From assembly GCF_023016265.1 (NCBI RefSeq), contig NZ_CP095412.1, forward strand, positions 4,216,001 through 4,280,000: a stretch of 64,000 nucleotides of DNA, read 5' to 3'. The notes beneath the pieces are model-generated. The model worked only from the letters and a program-made list of their open reading frames with translations, did not search any database and was not told the origin of the DNA. How positions within the stretch are numbered: position 1 is the stretch's first letter; every line of letters starts with the position of its first letter. This document shows positions 22,065-32,528 of the stretch, in pieces. The stretch comes from Blastococcus sp. PRF04-17. GTDB taxonomy: Bacteria > Actinomycetota > Actinomycetes > Mycobacteriales > Geodermatophilaceae. A program made the translations under genes and the position numbers.

Positions 22065-24143
22065 TCAGTCAGCGTGCTCACCGACCCGGCGCAGCAGCTC
22101 GCCCTGGTAGTCACGCTCGCCGCTCCGGCTCCACCGGCCGTCCCCGCCCAGCTGCCAGCACGTGATGTCCGGGGCCATGGCCGCGTCGAAGATCCGCGAC
22201 AGCTCCCGGCTGGCGCTCTCGTCGCACACCCGCAGGAGCACCTCGACCCGGCGGTCGAGGTTGCGGTGCATGAGGTCCGCGCTGCCCAGCCACCACTCGG
22301 GCTCGCCGTCGTTGGCGAACGACATGATCCGCGAGTGCTCGAGGAAGCGGCCCACCACCGACCGGACCCGGATGGTCTCCGACAGCCCCGGGACACCAGG
22401 CCGCAGCGCGCAGATCCCTCGGATGAACAGCTCCACGGGGACGCCGGCCAGCGACGCCTCGTAGAGCGCGTCGATGATCCGCTCGTCCACCAGTGAGTTC
22501 AGCTTGAACCGGATGCCGGAGCTGCGGCCGTCGGCGGCGTTGCGGGCCTCGCGGCGGATCTTCTCGATCAACCCGGCGCGGATGCCGTGCGGGGCGACCA
22601 TGAGCATCCGGTAGTTCGTCTGCCTCGAGTACCCGGTGAGCGTGTTGAACAGGTCGGTGAGGTCCGCGCCCACCCGCGGGTCGGCGGTGAGGATCCCGAG
22701 GTCCTCGTAGATGCGCGCGGTCTTCGGGTTGTAGTTGCCCGTGCCGATGTGGCAGTACCGGCGCAGCACCCCGTGCTCCCGGCGCACCACCAGGGCCGTC
22801 TTGCAGTGCGTCTTCAGGCCGACCAGGCCGTACACCACGTGGCAGCCGGCACGCTCCAGCGAGCGGGCCCACTCGATGTTGGCCTCCTCGTCGAACCGCG
22901 CCTTGATCTCGACGAGGACGACGACCTGCTTGCCGGCCTCGGCGGCGTCGATGAGCGCGTTGACGATCGGGGAGTCCCCGGAGGTGCGGTAGAGCGTCTG
23001 CTTGATCGCCAGCACGTTCGGGTCGACCGCGGCCTGCTCGATGAACCGCTGCACGCTGGTCGCGAACGAGTGGTACGGGTGGTGGACCAGCACGTCGCCC
23101 TCGCGCAGGGTGGCGAAGACGCTCTTCGGGGTCTCGCCCTCCGACAGCCGCGGGTGGGTGGCGGGCACGAACGGCTCGTCCTTGAGCTCGGGCCGGTCCA
23201 CGTCGTAGAGGGCCATCAGCGACGCCAGGTCCAGCAGGCCGGGCACGTGGAGCACGTCCTCGGGCTGCATCTCCATCTCCGACAGCAGCACCTCGAGGAT
23301 CTGCGGATCCATCGACCCCGTGACCTCGAGCCGGACGGCCGGCCCGAACCGGCGCCGCGCCAGTTCGCGTTCCAGCGCCTGCAGCAGGTCCTCGTCGCGG
23401 TCCTCCTCCACCTCCAGGTCGGCGTTGCGGGTCACCCGGAACAGGTGGTGGGAGACGACGTCGAGACCCGGGAAGAGCTGGGGCAGGTGCGCGGCGATGA
23501 GGTCCTCGAGCGGCAGGAAGGTCGCCTGCCCGGCGACGTCCTGCGCCCCGGCCGCCCCGACGGTGACGAACCGCGGCACGTTGTTGGGCACCTTGACCCG
23601 GGCGAAGTGCGCCAGGCCGGTGTCCGGGTCGCGCACGGAGACGGCCAGGTTGAGCGAGAGCCCGCTGATGTAGGGGAACGGGTGCGCCGGGTCGACGGCC
23701 AGTGGTGTGAGGACGGGGAAGACCTGGTCGCGGAAGTACTCGCGCAGCCGGCGCGCGTCGTCGTCGGCCAGTTCCTCCCAGTGCAGGATCCGGATGCCGC
23801 AGTCCTCCAGCCGCGGCGCGACGTCCTTGATGAACACGTCGGCGTGCCGGTGCACGAGGTCCTGGGTGCGTTCGGTGATCAGGGTCAGCTGCTCGCGGAT
23901 GGTGAGCCCGTCGGGGGAGCGGACGGTGAGCCCCGTGCTCTGCCGGCGCTTGAGGCCCGCGATGCGCACCATGTAGAACTCGTCGAGGTTGCTCGCGAAG
24001 ATCGACAGGAACTTCACGCGCTCGAGCAGCGGCAGTGTCTCGTCCTCGGCGAGCTCGAGGACGCGCGCGTTGAAGTCCAGCCAGGACAGTTCGCGGTTCA
24101 GGAACCGGTCGCCTGGCAGCTGGGACATGCGGGACGAAGGCAC
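22065..24143 (-). CDS. ppk: polyphosphate kinase 1
   Basis: 692 residues. It reversibly makes polyphosphate from ATP. N-terminal domain: [17 protein letters not shown] and [20 protein letters not shown]. The catalytic phospholipase-D-like region contains the autophosphorylated His in [17 protein letters not shown], then [22 protein letters not shown] 24143 is chosen because a -10-like CACGAT lies 6 bases upstream; ATG 24128 (MSQLPGDRF) is the alternative. It lies 38 bases after fbiD in the same direction. Confidence 0.95.
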   Translation of the reverse strand: MPSSRMSQLPGDRFLNRELSWLDFNARVLELAEDETLPLLERVKFLSIFASNLDEFYMVRIAGLKRRQSTGLTVRSPDGLTIREQLTLITERTQDLVHRHADVFIKDVAPRLEDCGIRILHWEELADDDARRLREYFRDQVFPVLTPLAVDPAHPFPYISGLSLNLAVSVRDPDTGLAHFARVKVPNNVPRFVTVGAAGAQDVAGQATFLPLEDLIAAHLPQLFPGLDVVSHHLFRVTRNADLEVEEDRDEDLLQALERELARRRFGPAVRLEVTGSMDPQILEVLLSEMEMQPEDVLHVPGLLDLASLMALYDVDRPELKDEPFVPATHPRLSEGETPKSVFATLREGDVLVHHPYHSFATSVQRFIEQAAVDPNVLAIKQTLYRTSGDSPIVNALIDAAEAGKQVVVLVEIKARFDEEANIEWARSLERAGCHVVYGLVGLKTHCKTALVVRREHGVLRRYCHIGTGNYNPKTARIYEDLGILTADPRVGADLTDLFNTLTGYSRQTNYRMLMVAPHGIRAGLIEKIRREARNAADGRSSGIRFKLNSLVDERIIDALYEASLAGVPVELFIRGICALRPGVPGLSETIRVRSVVGRFLEHSRIMSFANDGEPEWWLGSADLMHRNLDRRVEVLLRVCDESASRELSRIFDAAMAPDITCWQLGGDGRWSRSGERDYQGELLRRVGEHAD

Positions 24144-24181
24144 GGGGCCATCGTGCCGTACCCGGGTGAACGGTGAGTGGC

Positions 24182-24801
24182 TCAGCGAGCGACCCGCAGG
24201 CCCTGCGCCACGGCCGTCGTGCGGGGACCGGCGCCGAGGGCGATCGCGGCGCGGAGGTCGTCCTCGGTGTCGACGTCGCGTGCCAACCCCGGCCAGTCGC
24301 CGGCCAGTGCCGCGGCACCGCTGGCGAGGTGCGCCGCGGCCGACCCCGCCCCGAACATCGGCCGCAGCTCCGTGCCGACCGCGGCCAGCAATGTCGTCCC
24401 GCTGCCGGCGGCGTCGGCGACGAACGCCCGGCCGCCGCCGACCGCGCGGAGTGCGGCGGCCAGCTCCGCCGACCGCAGCGCCGGGAGGTCGGAGGAGAGC
24501 GCCGCGACGGCGGACGTGCCGGCCTCCCGGGCGCCGTGCGCGAGGGCCGGGTTCAGCCCCCGTCGGGCGTGTCGGCGACGGTGCGGGCACCGAGCGACCG
24601 CACCAGGTCTGCCGCCACCGGCTCGTCGGTGACGACGACGACCTCCGCGACGGCCGGGCAGTCGAGGGCCGCGGCGACGGTGTCGGCCAGCAGTGCCAGG
24701 ACCAGCGCCGCGTGCTCCTCGCTCGTGCGCGTCGCCGGCCGCAGCCGCGTCTTGGCGACGGCGAGCCGCTTCGCCGGGACGACGACCGACCAGCTGCGCA
24801 C
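24182..24801 (-). CDS. fbiD: coenzyme F420 guanylyltransferase, FbiD/CofC type (frame broken once near 24559)
   Basis: About 206 residues after adding one base in the C-run at 24557-24561, joining VADTPDGG to LNPALAHG. It has a nucleotidyltransferase fold: [18 protein letters not shown] at the N-terminus (substrate loop), [20 protein letters not shown], and RDVDTEDDL at the end. In actinobacteria this enzyme activates phosphoenolpyruvate (or 2-phospholactate) with GTP for F420 synthesis. The position beside ppk and gpsA is as in mycobacteria. Without the added base the first frame ends at 24553. Confidence 0.85.
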
Positions 24802-24919
24802 CCTCCCATGTCAGCACATCGGGGGAAGGGCGCGGCGCGGGGAGGGGACCCGGTGCGGGATGACAGGGTGGTCGGGGTCGATCATGGGCAGGATCACAAC
24901 GACGAGGGGAGGTGGGCCA

Positions 24920-25719
24920 GTGACGCAGCAGACGTCCAGCGGGAGGACCCTGCGCCGTCCGTCCAAGTGGCGCACTCGCGGCCGGCTCACCTACGGGATG
25001 GTCGCGGCGATCGTCGTCATCTACCCCGTCTCGGCGCTGATGTTCCGGCTGCGCTACCGGCACGGGGACCGCATCCCGCCGACCGGACCGGTGCTGCTGG
25101 TGGCCAATCACGTCTCGGTGCTCGATCCGCTGGCCTGCGCGCGGCTGGTCTTCGACAACGGCCGGCTCCCGCACTTCCTGGCCAAGCAGTCGGTCTTCAA
25201 GGGGTACGCCGGCACGCTGCTGCGCAGTGCCGGGCAGATCCCGGTGGCCCGCTTCTCCGCCGACGCGCACGAGGCCCTGGCGGCGGCCAAGGCCGACCTC
25301 GACGCGGGCAACGTCGTGGTCATCTATCCGGAGGGTTCGGTCACCCGCGATCCGGACTGGTGGCCCATGCAGGCGCGCACGGGCGTCGCCCGCCTGGCGC
25401 TGACCACCGACGCCGTCGTCCTCCCCGTGGCCCAGTGGGGCCCGCAGGAGGTGCACGACTACCACCGCAAGAAGCTGCGGCTGCGATTCCGCGCCCCGGC
25501 CGAGTACCTGGTCGGCGAGCCCGTCGACCTGTCCGCCGTGCGGGCCGAGGTCCGCGCCGGGCGGGCTCTGTCCGCCGAGCTGCTCCGGGAGACGACCGAC
25601 GTGATCATGGTGCGCGTGCGCGAGCAGCTGGCCGAGATCCGGGGCCTGCCGGCCCCCTGGCCTTCCATCCGCGGCCCGGGCGGGAGCTGCCCGGTGACCT
25701 GTCCGGGAGCGCCGCGTGA
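24920..25719 (+). CDS. plsC: 1-acylglycerol-3-phosphate O-acyltransferase family protein (frame broken once near 25655)
   Basis: About 266 residues. One hydrophobic N-terminal segment ([17 protein letters not shown]), then the acyltransferase motifs NHVSVLDPL (HX4D), [18 protein letters not shown], and [11 protein letters not shown], ending VLPVAQWGP. It acylates lysophosphatidate or a related acceptor in phospholipid synthesis. GTG 24920 follows GGGGAGG. The C-run at 25653-25657 needs one more C; the end then reads [18 protein letters not shown] and stops at 25719, overlapping gpsA by 4 bases. Without it the frame runs on through gpsA. Confidence 0.88.
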
Positions 25720-26711
25720 CGCGCGCCGCGGTCCTGGGGGCCGGCTCCTGGGGGACGACGTTCGCGAAGGTCCTGGCCGACGCCGGCTGCGACGTGACGC
25801 TGCACGCGCGGCGGCCCGAGCTGGCCAAGGCCATCACCGAGGACGGCGAGAACAGGGACTACCTGCCGGGAGTCCGGCTGCCCGAGGCGCTGCACGCGAC
25901 CGCCGACGCCGGCGAGGCGCTGCTCGACGCCGAGATCGTGGTGCTGGCCGTGCCGTCGCAGTCGCTGCGCGAGAACCTCACCGGGTGGACCCCGCTGCTG
26001 CCCGGCGACGCGACGCTGCTCTCGCTGATGAAGGGCATCGAGCTCGGCACCACGAAGCGCATGAGCGAGGTCATCTGCGAGGTGACCGGCGCGCGACCGG
26101 AACGGGTCGCGGCGCTGTCGGGACCCAACCTCGCCCGCGAGATCGCCGAGGAACAGCCGGCGGCCACGGTCATCGCCTGCTCGGACAGCGGCCGGGCCGC
26201 CACGCTGCAGGCGGCCTGCCACACGCCGTACTTCCGGCCCTACACGAACCCCGACATCGTCGGCTGCGAGCTCGGCGGCGCGATCAAGAACGTGATCGCG
26301 CTGGCCTGCGGCATCGCGGAGGGACTCGGGTTCGGTGACAACACGCGGGCCTCGCTGATCACCCGCGGGCTGGCCGAGACCGCGCGCCTCGGCATGGTGC
26401 TCGGCGCGGAGCTGACCACGTTCGCGGGCCTGGCGGGCATGGGCGACCTGGTCGCCACCTGCAGCTCGCCGCTGTCCCGGAACCGCACCTTCGGGGAGAA
26501 GCTGGGCCAGGGCATGTCGGTCGAGGAGGTGCAGCAGAGCACCCGGCAGACCGCCGAGGGCGTCAAGAGCTGCCGCTCGGTGCTGGACCTGGCCCGCGCG
26601 CACGACGTCTACGTGCCGCTCACCGAGGCCGTGGTCCGGGTCTGCCACGAGGGCGAGGCGCCCGCGCAGATGGTGAAGGAGATCATGTCCCGCGAGGCGA
26701 AGCCGGAGTGA
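25716..26711 (+). CDS. gpsA: glycerol-3-phosphate dehydrogenase (NAD(P)+)
   Basis: 331 residues. It makes sn-glycerol-3-phosphate for phospholipids. The N-terminal Rossmann motif is [20 protein letters not shown]; the catalytic region has [20 protein letters not shown] and [23 protein letters not shown] 25716 overlaps the plsC stop (GTGA), so the two lipid genes form an operon. Confidence 0.95.
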   Translation: MTRAAVLGAGSWGTTFAKVLADAGCDVTLHARRPELAKAITEDGENRDYLPGVRLPEALHATADAGEALLDAEIVVLAVPSQSLRENLTGWTPLLPGDATLLSLMKGIELGTTKRMSEVICEVTGARPERVAALSGPNLAREIAEEQPAATVIACSDSGRAATLQAACHTPYFRPYTNPDIVGCELGGAIKNVIALACGIAEGLGFGDNTRASLITRGLAETARLGMVLGAELTTFAGLAGMGDLVATCSSPLSRNRTFGEKLGQGMSVEEVQQSTRQTAEGVKSCRSVLDLARAHDVYVPLTEAVVRVCHEGEAPAQMVKEIMSREAKPE

Positions 26712-26719
26712 GCGGACAG

Positions 26720-26780
26720 GGACGTGAGCATCGCAGCGAGGAACGAGCGAGGAGCGGAGCGTCCCGCGGGAGTGAACCAG
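26720..26780. repeat. repeat-like linker between gpsA and the gamma-lyase gene
   Basis: A purine-rich run of near-tandem GAGCGA/GGAGCG units (around GCGAGGAACGAGCGAGGAGC) between two coding regions. It is open in the frame of the next gene but does not look like protein. It resembles short intergenic repeats common in these genomes; only one copy is in the window. Confidence 0.35.
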
Positions 26781-26785
26781 AGGCA

Positions 26786-27922
26786 GTGACGCCGGCGGCC
26801 TGGGGGGACGGCACCCGGTCGGTGCGGGCGGGGGAGACCTCCGCCGTCCCCGGCGCCCCGCTGCGGCCCTCCCCGGTGTTCGCCGCACCGTTCCACCTCG
26901 GCGACCAGCCGCCGCGGGCGGGCGGCGCCGACGCGTATGCACGCACCGAGCAGCCCACCCTCCGCGACTTCGAGGCGGCCGTCGGCGAACTCGACGGCGG
27001 CCGGTGCCTGTCCTTCTCGACCGGCATGGCGGCGCTGACCGCGGCCGTGCTCGCCTGCGCGGGCTCCGGCGACTCCGTCGTCCTGCCCTCGGACGGCTAC
27101 TACACGACGCGCCTGCTCGCGGCCGAGGAGCTGGTGCGGTTCGGCATCCGGGTCACTTACGTCGCGACGCCGGAGGTGGCCTCCTTCGCCGCCGACGGCG
27201 GGCTGGACGGCGTCCGCCTCGTCCTCCTCGAGACGCCGAGCAATCCGCAGCTCGACGTCTGCGACATCGCGGCAGTCGCCCGGGCCGCCCGGGCCGCGGG
27301 CGCGCTCGTCGCCGTCGACAACACCACCGCGACCCCCCTCGGCCAGCGCCCGCTCGCCCTGGGCGCCCACATGACCGTCGGCAGCGACACCAAGGCGCTC
27401 ACCGGGCACAGCGACCTGCTGCTGGGCCACGTGACCACCGCGGACGACGACCTGCTCGCCCGGCTCAGGGGCTTCCGCGACCGCACCGGGAGCACCCCGG
27501 GGCCGTTCGAGGCGTGGCTCGGCCACCGGTCCATGAGCACTCTCGACCTCCGGCTGGCCCGCCAGGCGGCGACCGCCGCGGCGGTCGCCGAGGTGCTGGC
27601 CGGATCGCCGGCGGTCACCGGCGTGCGGTGGCCGTGGCGGGCGCAGGACCCGTCGTTCCCGCTGGCCTCGCGGCAGATGCTGCGGCCCAACGGGGTGGTG
27701 TCGGCGGAGCTGGCCGACGAGGCCGCGGTGGCCGAGCTGCTCGCGCGTACCCGGCTCTGGACGGCGGCGACGAGCTTCGGTGGCGTGCACAGCACGATCG
27801 ACCGCCGGGCGCAGTGGGGCGGCGACGACGTGCCGCCCGGCTTCATCCGGCTCTCGTGCGGTATCGAGGACACCGCCGACCTGGTCGGCGACCTGTCAGT
27901 CGCCCTGGCTGCCCTGGAGTGA
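26786..27922 (+). CDS. Cys/Met-metabolism PLP enzyme (cystathionine gamma-lyase-like)
   Basis: 378 residues, fold type I. The PLP lysine is in TVGSDTKALTGHSDLLLGHV. Other family stretches are FSTGMAALTAAVLACAGSGD, LLETPSNPQLDVCDI and ALVAVDNTTATPLGQRPLAL, with the C-terminal SFGGVHSTIDRRAQWG and FIRLSCGIEDTADLVGDL. Members cleave or form cystathionine or homocysteine; the exact reaction cannot be told from sequence. GTG 26786 is chosen because the upstream 26 in-frame codons come from repeat-like DNA. The end overlaps the convergent gene by 27 bases. Confidence 0.85.
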   Translation: MTPAAWGDGTRSVRAGETSAVPGAPLRPSPVFAAPFHLGDQPPRAGGADAYARTEQPTLRDFEAAVGELDGGRCLSFSTGMAALTAAVLACAGSGDSVVLPSDGYYTTRLLAAEELVRFGIRVTYVATPEVASFAADGGLDGVRLVLLETPSNPQLDVCDIAAVARAARAAGALVAVDNTTATPLGQRPLALGAHMTVGSDTKALTGHSDLLLGHVTTADDDLLARLRGFRDRTGSTPGPFEAWLGHRSMSTLDLRLARQAATAAAVAEVLAGSPAVTGVRWPWRAQDPSFPLASRQMLRPNGVVSAELADEAAVAELLARTRLWTAATSFGGVHSTIDRRAQWGGDDVPPGFIRLSCGIEDTADLVGDLSVALAALE

Positions 27923-28675
27923 GCGGGCCGCACGCCGCGCGCCGGCGCCGCGGGCGGTCATCCAGAAACTCAGCCCCCAGTAGTAGACGACGTAGGACAG
28001 GGAGACCGCGACCAGCCACGGGGCCGGATCGGGCAGCTGGACGACCAGCACCGCGTAGGTCACCAGCCAGACGAGGGTGAAGGCGAGGGTCAGGCCCCGC
28101 AGAGCCCGCATCCGCGACGGGTAGAGGTAGCGGATCGGCACGAAGACGAGCACCGCGAAGACCAGCAGCGCCACCGCGGTCACCGCTTCGCTGGTGTCGA
28201 GCACGATCACGTAGAAGGCGACCACGTTCCAGTAGCTCGGGAAACCCAGGAAGAAGTGGTCCGAGGTCTTCGCGTCCACCCGGCAGAACTGGTAGCAGGA
28301 AGCCAGCAGCGGAACCGCCGCCAGCGCCCAGCCGGCCGCGCCGTCGGGCAGGTGGCCCGTGGTCCACAGCAGCACGATCGGCGCGAAGACGTAGGTCAGG
28401 TAGTCGACGATGTTGTCGAGCAGGGCGCCGTCGAACCAGGGGATCGTCTCCTTGACCCGGAAGTGACGGGCCAGCATGCCGTCGGTGCCGTCGATGAAGA
28501 GCGTGGCCAGACCGAGCCACAGCGCCGTCTCGACCGCGCCCTCGATGGCGGCGAGCACGGTCAGCAGGCCCAGGACCGAGCCGCTGGCCGTGTAGAGGTG
28601 CACCGCGGCCCCGGCGAGGCGGAAGGCCGGCGAGAACACCTCGGGGGCCGCCCGCGTTCCGCCGTCCGTCCGCAC
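27896..28675 (-). CDS. CDP-alcohol phosphatidyltransferase, phosphatidylcholine-synthase-like
   Basis: 259 residues and about eight membrane segments. The catalytic signature begins [20 protein letters not shown] and continues [17 protein letters not shown], giving the D-G-x2-D-G-x2-A-R-x-G-x3-D-x3-D pattern. The spacing and the [11 protein letters not shown] segment resemble bacterial phosphatidylcholine synthases, which join CDP-diacylglycerol to choline, rather than PgsA or Cls types. That is a judgement from memory. GTG 28675 lies 6 bases after AACCT-type -10 DNA (CAACCT). Confidence 0.75.
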   Translation of the reverse strand: MRTDGGTRAAPEVFSPAFRLAGAAVHLYTASGSVLGLLTVLAAIEGAVETALWLGLATLFIDGTDGMLARHFRVKETIPWFDGALLDNIVDYLTYVFAPIVLLWTTGHLPDGAAGWALAAVPLLASCYQFCRVDAKTSDHFFLGFPSYWNVVAFYVIVLDTSEAVTAVALLVFAVLVFVPIRYLYPSRMRALRGLTLAFTLVWLVTYAVLVVQLPDPAPWLVAVSLSYVVYYWGLSFWMTARGAGARRAARSLQGSQGD

Positions 28676-28681
28676 GCGAAG

Positions 28682-28708
28682 AGGTTGTCACACCGGCTCG
28701 ACTAGGGT
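28682..28708. promoter_or_regulatory. divergent leaderless promoters (PC-synthase-like gene and ddl)
   Basis: Minus strand CAACCT (28682-28687) is 6 bases from GTG 28675. Plus strand TAGGGT (28703-28708) is 7 bases from ATG 28716. The gap between the genes is only 40 bases. Confidence 0.45.
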
Positions 28709-28715
28709 CGGCTCG

Positions 28716-29852
28716 ATGAGCGGAACCGGGGGCAAGGTGCGCGTCGCAGTGGTGTTCGGGGGCCGCAGCGCCGAGCACGCCATCTCCTGCGTCTCCGCGG
28801 GGAGCGTGATCTCCGCGCTCGATCCCGACCGCTACGACGTCGTCAGAGTGGGCATCACCCCCGACGGGCGGTGGGTGCTCGCCGACCCCGGCCAGCGCCT
28901 GGCCATCAGCGGCGGAGAGCTGCCCGAGGTCGCCGGCGGAACGGCGGTGTCGCTCGTCGGCGACCCGGCCGGCCGGGGCCTGGCCGTCCTCGAGCCGGGC
29001 GCGGCCATCGGGCCCGCGCTGACCGAGGTGGACGTCGTCTTCCCGGTCCTGCACGGTGCCTACGGCGAGGACGGCACGATCCAGGGCCTGCTGGAGATGG
29101 CGGGCCTGCCCTACGTGGGGTCCGGTGTGTTCGCCAGCGCGGCCTCGATGGACAAGGAGTTCACCAAGAAGCTGCTGGCCGCGGCCGGGCTGCCCCAGGG
29201 CGACCACGTGGTGCTGCGGGATGCCGCAGGTGCGGTGTGCGCCGACCCCTCGCTGCTGGACGAGGCGGCCCGCGAGCGGCTGGGCCTGCCCGTGTTCGTG
29301 AAGCCCTCCCGCGCCGGCTCGAGCATCGGCATCACCAAGGTGACCGACTGGTCGCAGTTCCCCGAGGCGGTGGCCACCGCCGCCGCCGTCGACCCGAAGG
29401 TCGTCGTGGAGGCGTCGGTCCCCGGCCGGGAGATCGAGTGCGGGGTCCTGGCGGCCCGCGGCGGGGGACCGCCCGACGCGAGCCTGCCGGCCGAGATCCG
29501 GCTGCGCCCGGGGGTCGACTGGTACGACTTCTCGGCCAAGTACCTCGACGACTCGGTCGACTTCGACGTGCCCGCCGACCTGACCCCCGAGCAGACGGCG
29601 GCCGTGCAGGAGGCCTCCCGCCGGGCCTACCTGGCGCTGGACTGCCGTGGCCTGGCCCGCGTCGACTTCTTCCTCGGCACGGGGCCGGACGGCAACGACC
29701 GGCTGGTGATCAACGAGGTGAACACCATGCCGGGGTTCACCCCCATCTCGATGTTCCCGCGCATGTGGGCGGCGTCGGGGGTCGGTTACGCCGAGCTCGT
29801 GGACCGGCTGGTCGCCAGCGCCCTGGACGGCGGCCCGCGGACCGCTCGGTGA
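28716..29852 (+). CDS. ddl: D-alanine--D-alanine ligase
   Basis: 378 residues, ATP-grasp. It joins two D-alanines for peptidoglycan. Motifs: [20 protein letters not shown] at the N-terminus, [30 protein letters not shown] (ATP-binding loop), [10 protein letters not shown], and the metal-binding [19 protein letters not shown]. The serine in [11 protein letters not shown] and the FSAKYLDDS loop are as in Ddl. The next gene overlaps by 4 bases. Confidence 0.95.
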   Translation: MSGTGGKVRVAVVFGGRSAEHAISCVSAGSVISALDPDRYDVVRVGITPDGRWVLADPGQRLAISGGELPEVAGGTAVSLVGDPAGRGLAVLEPGAAIGPALTEVDVVFPVLHGAYGEDGTIQGLLEMAGLPYVGSGVFASAASMDKEFTKKLLAAAGLPQGDHVVLRDAAGAVCADPSLLDEAARERLGLPVFVKPSRAGSSIGITKVTDWSQFPEAVATAAAVDPKVVVEASVPGREIECGVLAARGGGPPDASLPAEIRLRPGVDWYDFSAKYLDDSVDFDVPADLTPEQTAAVQEASRRAYLALDCRGLARVDFFLGTGPDGNDRLVINEVNTMPGFTPISMFPRMWAASGVGYAELVDRLVASALDGGPRTAR

Positions 29853-30526
29853 CCTCCGGGCGGCTGCCCCGGCGGCGTGGTCGCGCCGCCCTGGTCGCCG
29901 TGGTGGCCGCCGCGTTGCCGGTGGCGCTCCTCGTCGGAGGGTGCGGCCGCTCGGTGGACGGCGAGCCGCACGCCAGGCCGACCGAGGACGCGCTGAGGGG
30001 ACCGGAGGACCTCGAGGCGCTCATCGTCACGGAGGTGCCCTCCGGCCTGCCGCGGCTGGCCGACGACGAACTCGATCCGCCCGCCGGCCCGAAGCGCGTG
30101 GAGGACGTCGCGGAGTACGCCGACGACCCCGCGCGCGAGCGGGAGGTCCTCCAGGAGTTCGGCTACCGCTACGGATGGGAGCGGTTCTGGGGCGCCGGGG
30201 CGGGGCCGGTCACCGGCGTCTTCGTGGACCTGTTCGAGACGCGGGCCGGTGCCGGGGCCTACGTCGAGGACCTCGCGCGCAACGAGGCCGAGCAGTACAG
30301 CGGCATGCTGTGGGAGGACCCGCCCGGCCTTCCCGGGAACTGCCGCCTCCTGACCGTGGACGAGGCCGCACCGGACTCGGACCTGAGTGGTCCGGCCGCC
30401 TTCGCGTGGTGCGGACACGGGGACTTCAGCGTCTCGGTGACCTCGATCGCCGACTCGATCGGCGCCGCCGAGCAGGAGGTCCGACTGGTGCTCGAGGAGC
30501 AACTGGGCCTGCTGCCGCGGCGCTAG
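29849..30526 (+). CDS. secreted lipoprotein of unknown function
   Basis: 225 residues. A basic N-terminus ([13 protein letters not shown]) and hydrophobic stretch end in the lipobox LLVGGC with the lipidated Cys at about residue 34. The remainder (for example [40 protein letters not shown]) is soluble with two further Cys that could form a disulfide. I do not recognise the domain. GTG overlaps the ddl stop, so it is expressed with ddl, and it converges with DUF3515 with a 4-base overlap. Confidence 0.75.
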   Translation: MTSGRLPRRRGRAALVAVVAAALPVALLVGGCGRSVDGEPHARPTEDALRGPEDLEALIVTEVPSGLPRLADDELDPPAGPKRVEDVAEYADDPAREREVLQEFGYRYGWERFWGAGAGPVTGVFVDLFETRAGAGAYVEDLARNEAEQYSGMLWEDPPGLPGNCRLLTVDEAAPDSDLSGPAAFAWCGHGDFSVSVTSIADSIGAAEQEVRLVLEEQLGLLPRR

Positions 30527-31154
30527 GACCCGGGGGTGGGCTCGCGATAGGGCAGCGCCTCGGCGATCTCGGCGGCGAGCTGGGTCACCGGGGCGCTGTC
30601 CACCGACGCCGGCAGCGACATCTCGAGGTAGACCGCCCGGTCGACCGCCGTCCAGACGGTCGTGTCCGGATCGCTGGTGTCCACGTACCACTGGACGCCC
30701 TCGATCTGGATGAGTCCGACCCCCGCGACGAACCCGGCCGGCCGGTCGACCCCGCAGACCAGCACGATCGGCGGGTCGCCCCAGGCATAGGCGAACAGCG
30801 AGTCCGATCGCACGGGGCGCGACTGCTCTCCGGCGAGCTCGAGGGGGAGCAGCCGCATCAACGCGGGGCAGTTCGCTTCGGCTTCGGGCGTGACCGCCGG
30901 GACCTCGACGGGCAGCGGCGGGAGGTCGGCGCGCGGGCCGGACCCGCCGGCCTCGACGTCGGCCGGATCGCTGTGGCCCGTGTGATCGGTCGCCCCCCGT
31001 CGTCGCCGACGACGTTGACCAGCACCGCGAGGACGACGACCAGCGGCACCAGGACGGCCGCGGCGATGATCGAGATCCGCCGCAGCGGGTCGTCTGATCG
31101 CCCGACCGGTGGGGGGGCGGGGTCCGCCGTCTCGCGGGTCGTGTCGTCGCTCAG
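30523..31154 (-). CDS. DUF3515-family membrane-anchored protein (frame broken once near 30995)
   Basis: About 210 residues with one base added in the six-C run at 30993-30998. That joins the single N-terminal membrane helix (ISIIAAAVLVPLVVVLAVLV) to the outside domain (CPALMRLLPLELAG, FAYAWGDPPIVLVCGVDRPA, GVQWYVDTSD). The match to DUF3515 includes the paired Cys and the WGDP segment; its neighbour thiL is as in mycobacteria. No ATG or GTG fits the start; CTG at 31154 is the only in-frame candidate near the preceding gene, so the N-terminus is uncertain and may hide another base error. Confidence 0.7.
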
Positions 31155-31161
31155 GGGGTGC

Positions 31162-31395
31162 TCAGATGTTGACGACCGGGCACGTCAGCGTGCGGGTGAT
31201 GCCGTCGACCGACTGCACGCGCGCGACGACCAGCCGGCCGAGCTCGTCGATCGTCTCGGCCTCGGCACGGACGATGACGTCGTAGGGGCCGGTGACGTCC
31301 TCGGCCTTGGCCACGCCGTCGATCTCGCTGATGGTCGCGGCTACCTGGGCGGCCTTGCCGACCTCGGTCTGGATCAGGATGTAGGCGTGGACCAC
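31162..31395 (-). CDS. stand-alone Lrp/AsnC ligand-binding (RAM) domain protein
   Basis: 77 residues: VHAYILIQTEVGKAAQVAA, GPYDVIVRAEAETIDELGRL, ITRTLTCPVVN. This is the ligand-sensing half of Lrp/AsnC regulators without the DNA-binding helix-turn-helix. Such proteins bind amino acids and may modulate full-length Lrp partners; none is in the window. GTG 31395 follows AAAGG at 6 bases; the upstream frame to 31419 is not needed. Confidence 0.85.
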   Translation of the reverse strand: MVHAYILIQTEVGKAAQVAATISEIDGVAKAEDVTGPYDVIVRAEAETIDELGRLVVARVQSVDGITRTLTCPVVNI

Positions 31396-31487
31396 GGGAG
31401 ACCTTTCCTCGGGCAGCACTGCCGGTACGTCGTCCCCGCCGGGTGGCGGTCAGTTCGGCAACCTACCGCAGCAACGGAGTGTGACCG

Positions 31488-32528
31488 GTGACGCGCCCCC
31501 GTCCGCTGGTCCCGCGCGGCGATGCCGCGGACACCGTGAAGGTGGTCGGCGAGTTCGGCGTGATCGGCCGCGTGCTGGCGAAGGCCGGCTCCGCGCGGGT
31601 CACCGACGTGGGTCCCGGGGACGACGCGGCGGTGCTGCGCACCCCGGACGGGCGGGTGGTCGCGACCACCGACGTCCTGGTCGAGGGACGGCACTTCCGC
31701 CGGGACTGGTCCTCGCCCGAGGACATCGGCCACAAGGCCGCGGCCGCCAACCTCGCCGACGTCGCGGCGATGGGCGGTGTCGCGACGGCGCTGCTGGTCG
31801 GTCTCGCCTGCCCGCCGTCGACGCAGACCGCGTGGCTGGAGGGGGTCGCCGCCGGACTCGCGGCCGAGTGCGCACCGCTCGGCGCCGCCGTCGTCGGTGG
31901 CGACCTGGTGGCCTCGGCCGCGGACAGCGCCTCCGTGGTGCTGTCGGTGACGGCGCTGGGGGACCTCGGTGGGCGGGCCCCCGTGCTCCGCTCCGGAGCC
32001 CGCCCCGGCGACGTGGTGGCGCTGGCCGGACGTCTGGGCTGGGCGGCGTGCGGACTCGCCGTGCTGCGGCGCGGGTTCAGCAGTCCGATCGCAGTGGTGT
32101 CGGCGCACCGTCGTCCCTCTCCGCCGTACGCGGCAGGGCCTGGAGCGGCGGAGGCCGGTGCGACGGCGATGTGCGACGTCAGTGACGGCCTGCTGGCCGA
32201 CCTGGGGCACGTCGCGGCCGACAGCCGGGTCGTGGTCGACCTCGACCGGACCGCGCTCGTGCGGAGCTGCCTCGAACCCGTGGGCCCGCTGCACCAGGTC
32301 GCCTCCGCACTGGGCGTCGACCCGCTGTCCTGGGTGCTCACGGGCGGGGAGGACCACGCCCTCGTCGCCACCTTCCCGAAGCGGGTCCCCCTGCCCGTCG
32401 GCTGGACCCCGGTCGGGGAGGTCCGCTCGGGCGGGAAGAATCCGGGGGTGCTGGTGAGCGGCGAGCCTGCTGCCGACGTCGTGCGGGCGATCGGGGCGGA
32501 GAGGTCGGGACATGTCCACTTCGGCTGA
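31488..32528 (+). CDS. thiL: thiamine-monophosphate kinase
   Basis: 346 residues, PurM-like family. It phosphorylates thiamine phosphate to thiamine diphosphate, the cofactor of IlvB. Motifs: VGPGDDAAVLRTPDG, VATTDVLVEGRHFRRDWSSP, HKAAAANLADVAAMGG, GAAVVGGDL, and MCDVSDGLLADLGHVA, LTGGEDHALVATF. GTG 31488 is preceded by GGAG. The end overlaps the acetyltransferase gene by 17 bases. Confidence 0.94.
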   Translation: MTRPRPLVPRGDAADTVKVVGEFGVIGRVLAKAGSARVTDVGPGDDAAVLRTPDGRVVATTDVLVEGRHFRRDWSSPEDIGHKAAAANLADVAAMGGVATALLVGLACPPSTQTAWLEGVAAGLAAECAPLGAAVVGGDLVASAADSASVVLSVTALGDLGGRAPVLRSGARPGDVVALAGRLGWAACGLAVLRRGFSSPIAVVSAHRRPSPPYAAGPGAAEAGATAMCDVSDGLLADLGHVAADSRVVVDLDRTALVRSCLEPVGPLHQVASALGVDPLSWVLTGGEDHALVATFPKRVPLPVGWTPVGEVRSGGKNPGVLVSGEPAADVVRAIGAERSGHVHFG

